Shown: positions 5,939-11,732 of the stretch, piece after piece
How positions within the stretch are numbered: position 1 is the first letter of the stretch
Layout of the letters: every line of letters starts with the position of its first letter
Source of the DNA: DASVBJ01 sp036375895
Lineage (GTDB): Bacteria; Actinomycetota; Actinomycetes; JACCUZ01
NCBI GenBank assembly: GCA_036375895.1
Contig: DASVBJ010000277.1
Location: 1 to 11,732, forward strand
DNA length: 11,732 bases
Direction of reading: 5' to 3'
Made by a program: the position numbers and the translations under genes
Notes under the pieces: model-generated
The model's database searches: none
What the model was told of the DNA's origin: nothing
The model's input: only the letters and a program-made list of their open reading frames with translations

Positions 5939-6541
5939 CTACGGCTCGGTGAGCGCCGCCAGCTTCATGACCCGGACCAGGAGCTCCACGCGGCGCTCGA
6001 GGTCGTCGTCGTCGAACTGCTCGGTCAGCGTCTGCATCCCGGTGAACGTGCCGACGGCGACCTCCGCGAACACCGCCGCATCGACGTCGTCCCGGACCGT
6101 CCCCTCCTCCTGGGCGGCGCGGAAGTGCTCGGTCACCGTCTCGATCCAGATGCGCGCGCCGCCGCACACCTGCGCCCGAAGGTCCGGGTCCTGGGCCAGC
6201 TCCCCCACCAGCTTCTGCAGCGCCGCCGGGCCCTCCCCCTCGCGGGTGGCGACCGCGATCGCGCGTGGCGCCGCGAAGAGCCGGTCGACCGCGCGGGGGT
6301 AGGCCGAGATCCGGGCTCGGATGTCGGCGATCCACCGCTGCTGGTGATCCTCGAGCACCGCGAGGGCCAGCGCCTGCTTGGACGGGAAGTGGAAGTAGAA
6401 CCCGCCCTTGGTCAGCCCGGACGCCTCGATGATCCGGTTCAGCGACGCCGCGGCGTAGCCGTTGCGCTTGAAGACCGGCAGGGCGGCGTCCAGGACGGCG
6501 CGCCGCGACCGCTCGGTCCGCTCCAGGTTCGTGCGGGCCAC
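5939..6541 (-). CDS. TetR/AcrR family transcriptional regulator
   Basis: 200 residues. The N-terminal DNA-binding domain is clear: RSRRAVLDAALPVFKRNGYAAASLNRIIEASGLTKGGFYFHFPSKQALALAVLE, with the recognition helix around residues 42-52 (GLTKGGFYFHF). The rest is a helical ligand-binding and dimer domain. The GTG start has no proper Shine-Dalgarno sequence; the predicted transcription start lies within 1-2 bases of it, so the message may be leaderless. A perfect 18-bp palindrome is in the promoter spacer, pointing to autorepression. The FAD oxidoreductase gene follows at 46 bases. TetR regulators commonly sense a small molecule handled by the neighbouring enzyme; here that ligand is unknown. 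Confidence 0.94.
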   Translation of the reverse strand: MARTNLERTERSRRAVLDAALPVFKRNGYAAASLNRIIEASGLTKGGFYFHFPSKQALALAVLEDHQQRWIADIRARISAYPRAVDRLFAAPRAIAVATREGEGPAALQKLVGELAQDPDLRAQVCGGARIWIETVTEHFRAAQEEGTVRDDVDAAVFAEVAVGTFTGMQTLTEQFDDDDLERRVELLVRVMKLAALTEP

Positions 6542-6548
6542 CCGTCCA

Positions 6549-6576
6549 ACTAAAAACCGACCGGTCGGTTTGTCAA
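6549..6576 (-). promoter_or_regulatory. Promoter of the tetR-oxidoreductase unit
   Basis: On the minus strand a perfect -35 TTGACA (6571-6576) is followed by a 16-base spacer and TTTAGT (6549-6554), a fair -10. Transcription would begin near 6542-6543, just before the GTG at 6541. The spacer consists almost entirely of the operator palindrome. Confidence 0.6.
6554..6571. promoter_or_regulatory. 18-bp palindromic operator, probably for the adjacent TetR regulator
   Basis: AAACCGACCGGTCGGTTT is a perfect inverted repeat centred at 6562/6563. TetR dimers bind palindromes of this size, and this one lies between the -35 and -10 boxes of the tetR promoter, where bound protein would block RNA polymerase. 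That it is bound by this TetR is inference. On the minus strand it is followed by further T residues, so the RNA could also fold as a 7-bp stem with loop CCGG and T-run, a possible terminator for the gene at 6599-8080. Confidence 0.75.
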
Positions 6577-6598
6577 GCCCCCAGGTACGGCGGCCCGG

Positions 6599-8080
6599 TC
6601 AGGTTCTCGCCGGGTCGGCGGCGAACGCCCCCGCGTCACTCAACAGCCGCAGCACCTCCGGGCGCCCGGCGAAGGCCTCCTGCACGTCCGCGGGCCGCAC
6701 GACTCGGTGCGCGTTCGTGGCCACGTAGGCGCGGATCGCCCGGTCGAAGCGGGCCGGACCGACCCTCGCCCGGGCGCGCAGCAGCGCCTGCCCGCCCTGG
6801 AGGTAGACGCCCGCCGAGTAGGACCCGTCCGGCAGAGCGGCCCACGCGGTCATCGGCGCTCCCAGCCGGCCGATCAGCGACGCCGAGACGGTCGGGTCGA
6901 GGTAGCGCTCCTCGTCGTGGTCGGCGACCGCCTGCGCGTAGGTCGCGAACGACTCGTCCAGCCAGGGGTCGCGGGCCTGGTCGTTGCCGACGAGACCGTA
7001 GAACCACATGTGCGCCACCTCGTGCGAGACGAGCGGCGGGTAGCGACCCGGGTCGATGTCGGCGAACTGGATCGCGCCCGGCAGCTCGATGCCGGACGGG
7101 CAGTCGCGAAGCACGGTCACCCACAGGTCGGTGTAGGGGTACGGACCGAGCAGCTCGGCCAACCGTCGCACCGACCCGGCGGTCAGGTCGGCCCAGGTGC
7201 GCAGCGGCACCGCGGTGCCGCGCGGTCCGGTGACGTGCACGCGTACGGCGCCGACCTGCCGGGTGACCGTCGCGAGCCGGCCGACAGACACCGCGACGTC
7301 ACGCACGGCGTCGGCGGAGAAGCGGTGCAACGTGGTGCCGGGCCGCGGCCCGGCCACGGCCGGGCTCGCGGCGCCGGTGCCTGCCACCACGTCGCCTGAC
7401 GGAGCCACCACGTCCAGGCGCTCGAGGCGGAACTCCTCGCTGCCCGCCATCTCCCCGATCAGGTCGACGGCGGGCTCACGCATCCAGCCGTGCCCACGCT
7501 CGTAGGCCAGCAGCGGGAACGCCGAGGCGAACCACGCGACCCGGTCGGCCACGTCGTACCCCACCCGCTCGGGGGTGTCGGCGCCGAGGGTCAGGGTGAA
7601 GCCGAGCCGGACACGCACCGTGCGGCCGGCCTCCACACACCGCTTGACCGGCACCTCCAGCAGCGTGCCCGGCCGTCCGGGCAGGCCACCGGCCACCGAC
7701 ATGCGCCCGGCCACCGGTCGACCGTCGACGGACACCCGGCCCACGGTGAGGGCGTTGCCGGCCCGGGCCGTCTCGGGCTTGTTGGGCCACAGCCGGAAGA
7801 CCAGCTCGCACACCCGCCGGTCCGGGGTGAACCGGACATCCTCCACCCCGGCGACCCGCCGCCGGTCCGCCGCCACGTCGAAGGACAGGGCGACGACCGG
7901 GCGTTGCGGCCACGGCGCCGCATACGCAGGCGACGGTGTACGCCGGGCTGCCGCCCCCGAGGCACCGCCGTCGTCACAGCCGGCCGCGGGCAGCAGCGCC
8001 ACCGAGGCGAGCGCCGCCCCGACGACAGCCACAACCCGGCGCCCGCGAACCTCCCTGCGCTGGCCGCCACCGCCCATCAT
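6599..8080 (-). CDS. M1-type metallopeptidase, probable lipoprotein
   Basis: 493 residues. The zinc site of the M1 (aminopeptidase N/LTA4 hydrolase) family is present: HEVAH at 353-357 and the third ligand Glu376 in PWLDESF, 18 residues after His357. Tyr426 in GVYLQGGQALL matches the catalytic Tyr region. The usual GAMEN motif is replaced by ELPGAIQFAD near 332-341, so the Glu that holds a free substrate N-terminus is missing; activity as a true aminopeptidase is therefore uncertain. The N-terminus has basic residues, a hydrophobic stretch (VVAVVGAALASVALL) and Cys35 in PAAGC, a somewhat weak lipobox, suggesting an exported lipid-anchored protein. It starts at an ATGATG that overlaps the stop of the gene before it by 4 bases (ATGA), so translation is probably coupled; no separate ribosome site is visible. 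Confidence 0.9.
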   Translation of the reverse strand: MMGGGGQRREVRGRRVVAVVGAALASVALLPAAGCDDGGASGAAARRTPSPAYAAPWPQRPVVALSFDVAADRRRVAGVEDVRFTPDRRVCELVFRLWPNKPETARAGNALTVGRVSVDGRPVAGRMSVAGGLPGRPGTLLEVPVKRCVEAGRTVRVRLGFTLTLGADTPERVGYDVADRVAWFASAFPLLAYERGHGWMREPAVDLIGEMAGSEEFRLERLDVVAPSGDVVAGTGAASPAVAGPRPGTTLHRFSADAVRDVAVSVGRLATVTRQVGAVRVHVTGPRGTAVPLRTWADLTAGSVRRLAELLGPYPYTDLWVTVLRDCPSGIELPGAIQFADIDPGRYPPLVSHEVAHMWFYGLVGNDQARDPWLDESFATYAQAVADHDEERYLDPTVSASLIGRLGAPMTAWAALPDGSYSAGVYLQGGQALLRARARVGPARFDRAIRAYVATNAHRVVRPADVQEAFAGRPEVLRLLSDAGAFAADPART

Positions 8081-8577
8081 GCGCCGAGCTCGCGCCGAAG
8101 ACCCTCGAGCGCGGCGCGGGCGAACTCCGCGACCTCCGGGTCCTGGGGGTCGAGGCCGGCGTCGACCACCACCTGCCAGCGCAGGTCGCCCCCGGACGCG
8201 TCCCGCCGGGCCACCACGCGCACCCCGGTGCGGCCCCGCATCGGCACGTGCCGGCTCACGACGATGCTCGACTCGACGCGCTCACGGACGGTCTCGGGCA
8301 GGTACCCGGGCTCCTCGAGGCGAAGGAGACGCACCGGCGCGGCGCCCCCCGGCGTACGCATCTGTCCCACCGTCAGCACGGAGGAGTCGTCATGCCACTC
8401 GGCGTGCGACGTCGACGACCAGTCGAGCCGCTCCCCGTCGACCAGCAGCGCCCGGTCGGTCGCCACCACCCACCCGCCGTGGACCAGCCGGCCGAAGGCC
8501 AGCACCCGCTCACCGCCCGCGAGCCGCAGCCCGGCGCGCACGTCGGCGGGCAGCCTGGGACGTCGGGGGATGCGCAC
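8077..8577 (-). CDS. Hypothetical protein, possibly PH-like domain
   Basis: 166 residues that I do not recognise by name. The pattern GERVLAFGRLVHGGWVVATDRALLV, then LDWSSTSHAEWHDDSSVLTV (residues 22-70), is an alternation of strands resembling bacterial PH-like domains that open with a 'TDRALL' strand and a following Trp. The C-terminal half has VRERVESSIVVSRHVPM and a closing helix (EVAEFARAALEGLRREL). No signal or membrane segment is seen, so it is probably cytoplasmic. The GTG start lacks a Shine-Dalgarno sequence. It begins 22 bases after the sigma factor stop and overlaps the peptidase gene by ATGA, so it is very likely part of the same transcript. High G/C third positions support it being real. 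Confidence 0.8.
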   Translation of the reverse strand: MRIPRRPRLPADVRAGLRLAGGERVLAFGRLVHGGWVVATDRALLVDGERLDWSSTSHAEWHDDSSVLTVGQMRTPGGAAPVRLLRLEEPGYLPETVRERVESSIVVSRHVPMRGRTGVRVVARRDASGGDLRWQVVVDAGLDPQDPEVAEFARAALEGLRRELGA

Positions 8578-8599
8578 GAGGACGAGCGTACGGCGCGGC

Positions 8600-9772
8600 T
8601 CAGCCGAGGTAGTCGCGCAGTTGCGCCGACAGGTGCGGGTGCCGCAGCTTGGCGAGGCTCTTGGCCTCGATCTGGCGCACCCGCTCGCGGGTCACGCCGA
8701 ACGCCCGGCCGACCTCCTCCAGCGTGCGCGGCTCGCCGTCGGAGAGCCCGTAGCGCATCCGCACGACCTGGCGCTCCCGCTCCCCGAGGTGGCTCAGCAC
8801 CTCCTCGACGTGCCGCTGCAGCAGGCCGGCCGAGACCAGGTCGGCGGGCGGCACCGACTCGGCGTCCTCGATCAGGTCGCCGAGCTCCGAGCCGTCCTCC
8901 TCGCCCACCGGCGAGTGCAGCGACACCGGCTCCATGGCGAGCCGGCGGATCTCGGTCACCCGCTCGGCCGGCAGGTCGACCCGCTCGGCTATCTCGGCGG
9001 CGGTGGGCTCACGGCCGAGCGTCTGCACGAGCAGCCGTTGGGTGCGCAGGATGCGGTTGACGGTCTCGACCATGTGCACCGGGATGCGGATCGTGCGGGC
9101 CTGGTCGGCCACGGCCCGCGACACCGCCTGGCGGATCCACCAGCTCGCGTAGGTCGAGAACTTGTAGCCCTTGGTGTAGTCGAACTTCTCGACCGCCCGG
9201 ATCAGCCCGAGGTTGCCCTCCTGGATCAGGTCCAGGAACGGCAGCCCGCGACCCGCGTAGCGCTTGGCGATCGACACGACCAGCCGCAGGTTGGCCTCGA
9301 TGAGCTGCTGCTTGGCCCGGGCGCCGTCGGCCGCGATCAGGGCCAGGTCGCGGGCCATGTCGGCCGGCATCTCGTCACCCACGGAGAGCCGCTCCGCGGC
9401 GAAGACACCGGCCTCGACCCGGCGGGCCAGGTCGACCTCCTGCTCGGCGGTGAGCAGCGACACCCGGCCGATCTCGCGCAGGTAGACCCGCACGAGGTCC
9501 GTGGAGGTCCCCGGCCCGACCTCGTCCAGCGACGGCTCGTCGTCGACGACCTCGAGCTTGAGCTCGGTCTCGGTGGGCTCGTCGAGCACGACGGCCACGC
9601 CGGACTCGGCGAGCTGGCGGACGATCTCGTCGACGCTCTCGGGCGTGAGACCGGAAGCCGTCGCCTCAGCCGCGACGGCCTGCGCGGGAAGGACGCCCTC
9701 GAGATTGCCCTGGGCTCGCAGCCGGGTGACGACCTCGAGGACGGCCTCCGGAAGGGTCAGCACGTCCCCCAC
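8600..9772 (-). CDS. rpoD: RNA polymerase sigma factor, RpoD/SigA (HrdA/HrdB-like) family
   Basis: 390 residues. A region 1.1-like helical segment is at about 10-61 (VLEVVTRLRAQGNLEG, then SVDEIVRQLAESGVAVV), then an acidic linker. Region 1.2 is at 91-122 (DLVRVYLREIGRVSLLT), region 2 at 158-240 (NLRLVVSIAKRYAGRG, DLIQEGNLGLIRAVEKFDY, STYASWWIRQAVSRA), region 3 at 243-310, and region 4 at 325-390 with the helix-turn-helix TLEEVGRAFGVTRERVRQIEA. All are strongly conserved, so it reads -10/-35 promoters of the housekeeping type. Whether it is the principal factor or a non-essential relative such as Streptomyces HrdA (of similar length, and as I recall also near dnaG) cannot be settled here. The GTG start at 9772 is the first start in frame; the in-frame GTG three codons later is an alternative. 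It follows dnaG by 65 bases. Confidence 0.95.
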   Translation of the reverse strand: MGDVLTLPEAVLEVVTRLRAQGNLEGVLPAQAVAAEATASGLTPESVDEIVRQLAESGVAVVLDEPTETELKLEVVDDEPSLDEVGPGTSTDLVRVYLREIGRVSLLTAEQEVDLARRVEAGVFAAERLSVGDEMPADMARDLALIAADGARAKQQLIEANLRLVVSIAKRYAGRGLPFLDLIQEGNLGLIRAVEKFDYTKGYKFSTYASWWIRQAVSRAVADQARTIRIPVHMVETVNRILRTQRLLVQTLGREPTAAEIAERVDLPAERVTEIRRLAMEPVSLHSPVGEEDGSELGDLIEDAESVPPADLVSAGLLQRHVEEVLSHLGERERQVVRMRYGLSDGEPRTLEEVGRAFGVTRERVRQIEAKSLAKLRHPHLSAQLRDYLG

Positions 9773-9837
9773 ATCGGTCCAGTCTGCTCCGAGGGGGCCG
9801 TCTTTCGCCGCGCTTTTTGCCAGCCCGTGAAAAGGAT
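9773..9837 (-). other. dnaG-sigma factor intergenic spacer
   Basis: 65 bases containing an A/T-richer core for this genome (CCTTTTCACGGG and GGCAAAAAGCG on the minus strand). No clear -35/-10 pair and no terminator are visible, so readthrough from dnaG or a weak internal promoter are both possible. The GGAG about 14 bases before the sigma start is too distant to be an ideal ribosome site. Confidence 0.35.
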
Positions 9838-11712
9838 CTACAAAGAGCCGATGGCCCGCTCGCGTAGCGCACGCCTGTTTTGCTCCAGGGCGATGAGCTC
9901 ACCGAAGAGCCGGTTGTACTCGGCTGGCTGCTCCACGGGGTTGAGTCGCTGCAGGCGCGACTTGAGGTCCGTGATCCGCCGGGTCGCGGCAAGCTCCTCC
10001 AGCCGAGCCAGCACCTCGGTGGCGTAGCGCTGCTGGGCCTGCTCGTCGGTGGCGATGGGCTCGACCGCGAGCTCGCGGACCAGCCGGCGTACGACGTCGT
10101 CCGTCGCCTGCTCCTCCACCCGGGCCACCCAGCCCGAGCCACCCGGTGAGCCGGCGGCCCCGCCGGCGGCCACCACGGCCGCGTGCACCGCGGCGTAGGC
10201 GGGCGCGGTGAACACCGAGGTGTCCAGCGCGTCGTAGACCTCGCCGGCGAGCTGAGGGGCCTGCAGGACGATCTTGAGGGCTCCCCGCTCCACGCTGAGC
10301 GTCGGGTCGTGCGGGTCGGGCACCGCGGAGGTGCCGATCGTGCCCGCCGACGCGCCCGGACCGGGCTGGCGCCGGCGCACGTCCGTCAGCCCGCCGCGGG
10401 CCTGCGCCACCAGCTCGTCGGGGTCGGGAAGGCCGATCCAGCCGGACAGCTGGCGGGCGTAGTCGGTGCGCAGCGAGACGTCGCGGATCTGGCGTACGAC
10501 GTCCATGCCGGCCCGGGTCGCCGCACTGCGGCCCTCCGCCGTGTCGAGGTCGTAGCGCCCGATCGTCGACCGGATGGCGAACTCGAACAGCGGCACCCGG
10601 CGGGCGACCAGGTCGCGGACCGCCGTCTCCCCCTTGTGCTGGCGCAGCTCGCACGGGTCCATGCCGCTGGGCTCGACGGCCACGAAGGTCTGGGTGACGA
10701 ACTTCTGGTCGTCCTGGAACGCCTTCAGGGCGGCCTTCTGGCCGGCCGAGTCGCCGTCGAAGGTGAAGACGACCTCGCCGCGGAACTCGCTCTGGTCCAT
10801 GAGCAGGCGGCGAAGGATCTTGATGTGGTCCCCGCCGAACGCCGTGCCGCACGTGGCGATCGCGGTCTCGACGCCGGACAGGTGGCAGGCCATCACGTCG
10901 GTGTAGCCCTCGACGACGACGGCCTGCATGCGGCGGGCGATCTCCTTCTTCGCGAGGTCCACGCCGTAGAGCACCTGCGACTTCTTGTAGATCGGGGTCT
11001 CGGGGGTGTTGACGTACTTCGCCTCGATGCGGTCGTCGTCGAAGAGCCGCCGGGCCCCGAAGCCGATCACGTCGCCGGTGATGTCGCGGATCGGCCACAG
11101 CAGGCGGGCCATGAAGCGATCGATGGGTCCACGCTGGCCCTCGCGGGCCAGGCCTGCGGTGACGAGCTCCTCGGTGCCGAAGCCGCGGCCGCGCAGGTGT
11201 CGGACCAGCGCGTCCCACTCCCGCGGGGCGAAGCCGACCCCGAAGTGCTCGGCCGCGGCCTGGTCGAAGCCGCGCTCGGCGAGGAACTGGCGGCCGGCCC
11301 TGGCCGCCGGGGTGGCGAGCTGCTCGGCGTAGAACTGTGCGGCCGCCTTGTGGGCCTCGATGAGACGGGTCCGCTGCCCCTGCGGGCGGCCGAGCGAGAA
11401 GCCGGTCTCCTCGTAGCGCAGCTGCACGCCGTACCGGGCCGCGAGCCGTTCGACGGTCTCGGCGAAGGACAGGTGGTCCATCCGCATGACGAACGAGATG
11501 ACGTCGCCGCTCTCGCCGCAGCCGAAGCAGTGGTAGCTGCCCACGCTCGGGCGGACCGAGAACGACGGGGTCTTCTCGTCGTGGAACGGGCAGAGGCCCT
11601 TGAGGTTGCCGCCGCCGGCGTTGCGGAGGGTGACGTGGTCGCCGATCACCTCGGCGAGGTCGGCGCGCTCCTTGACGAGCGTCACGTCCTCGTCCCTGAT
11701 CCGCCCGGCCAC
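9838..11712 (-). CDS. dnaG: DNA primase DnaG
   Basis: 624 residues. It makes the RNA primers that start leading and lagging strand synthesis and works with the DnaB helicase. The CHC2 zinc domain is complete (Cys41, His44, Cys62, Cys65 in CPFHDEKTPSFSV and YHCFGCGESGD). The RNA polymerase core and Toprim domain follow: FGARRLFDDD at 218-227, YVNTPETPIYKKSQVLYG at 233-250, catalytic Glu268 in VVVEGYTDVMA, Asp319 and Asp321 in FTFDGDSAG, and GMDPCELR at 350-357. The C-terminal helicase-binding part (about 465-624) is helical and variable, with a Gly/Ala-rich patch near 525-537. Length is usual for actinobacteria. The start is GTG without a ribosome site; a TAGACT hexamer lies 6 bases before it, so translation may be leaderless. 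Confidence 0.98.
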   Translation of the reverse strand: MAGRIRDEDVTLVKERADLAEVIGDHVTLRNAGGGNLKGLCPFHDEKTPSFSVRPSVGSYHCFGCGESGDVISFVMRMDHLSFAETVERLAARYGVQLRYEETGFSLGRPQGQRTRLIEAHKAAAQFYAEQLATPAARAGRQFLAERGFDQAAAEHFGVGFAPREWDALVRHLRGRGFGTEELVTAGLAREGQRGPIDRFMARLLWPIRDITGDVIGFGARRLFDDDRIEAKYVNTPETPIYKKSQVLYGVDLAKKEIARRMQAVVVEGYTDVMACHLSGVETAIATCGTAFGGDHIKILRRLLMDQSEFRGEVVFTFDGDSAGQKAALKAFQDDQKFVTQTFVAVEPSGMDPCELRQHKGETAVRDLVARRVPLFEFAIRSTIGRYDLDTAEGRSAATRAGMDVVRQIRDVSLRTDYARQLSGWIGLPDPDELVAQARGGLTDVRRRQPGPGASAGTIGTSAVPDPHDPTLSVERGALKIVLQAPQLAGEVYDALDTSVFTAPAYAAVHAAVVAAGGAAGSPGGSGWVARVEEQATDDVVRRLVRELAVEPIATDEQAQQRYATEVLARLEELAATRRITDLKSRLQRLNPVEQPAEYNRLFGELIALEQNRRALRERAIGSL

Positions 11713-11718
11713 GGCGCG

Positions 11719-11724
11719 AGTCTA
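11719..11724 (-). promoter_or_regulatory. Candidate -10 box for a leaderless dnaG transcript
   Basis: TAGACT (matching TANNNT) is separated from the dnaG GTG by 6 bases (CGCGCC), placing the expected transcription start at or next to the start codon. The -35 region would fall beyond the window edge and cannot be checked. Confidence 0.45.
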
Positions 11725-11732
11725 CGGGGACT

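Noticed and set aside
7490..10027. 845-codon plus-strand open frame
   Set aside because: It is antisense to the peptidase, hypothetical and sigma factor genes, whose domains are clear. Long antisense frames arise from high G/C at third positions.
9899..11218. 439-codon minus-strand frame inside dnaG
   Set aside because: It is a frame-shifted shadow of dnaG, rich in Arg, Gly and Pro, without motifs.
1..11732. CRISPR array, insertion sequence, phage genes or toxin-antitoxin pair
   Set aside because: I read through the window for regular repeats, transposase motifs and small paired genes and saw none that hold up.

Overview
The window is high-GC DNA with strongly G/C-ending codons, many GTG starts and little non-coding space. 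That composition, together with a TerD protein, a divergent AIM24 protein, a YtxH-like small protein, a eukaryote-type topoisomerase IB and a dnaG next to a primary-type sigma factor gene, points to an actinomycete chromosome. I cannot place it below that level. Both edges look like contig ends: the left edge is a perfect fold-back palindrome and the right edge stops 20 bases before the dnaG start.

Layout. (1) 1-1738: a TerD-family calcium-binding protein on the minus strand, divergent from an AIM24-family protein on the plus strand, with a 230-bp shared control region that holds an 18-bp palindrome. (2) 1739-2835: a looser stretch with a roughly 500-bp gap where no gene is convincing, then an SRPBCC (polyketide cyclase-like) gene with lower GC at third codon positions. 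It lies on the 3' side of a tRNA gene and may be an acquired islet. (3) 2836-3037: two minus-strand tRNAs, one with anticodon CAT (Met or Ile2) and tRNA-Asn(GTT), separated by a long hairpin. (4) 3198-4597: a small YtxH-like protein and DNA topoisomerase IB, 26 bp apart on the plus strand. (5) 11712 down to 4612, minus strand: dnaG, an RpoD-family sigma factor, a conserved-looking hypothetical protein, an M1-type metallopeptidase lipoprotein, a TetR regulator and an FAD-dependent oxidoreductase.

How they fit together. dnaG followed by a sigma-70 gene recalls the macromolecular synthesis operon of other bacteria. The hypothetical gene and the lipoprotein peptidase gene appear to be read from the same strand as a unit: the gaps are 65 and 22 bp, then a 4-nt ATGA overlap. 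The TetR and oxidoreductase genes form a separate two-gene unit with its own promoter. In that promoter an 18-bp palindrome fills the space between a perfect TTGACA and a -10-like hexamer, which predicts autorepression, probably of a leaderless message. The same palindrome is followed by a run of T and could also end transcription from the peptidase gene upstream.

I did not find a convincing undescribed biological system. The most useful second-look items are the fold-back palindrome at the left edge, the combined operator/promoter/possible terminator at 6549-6576, the M1 protein that lacks a normal GAMEN motif, and the compositionally different stretch beside the tRNA genes.
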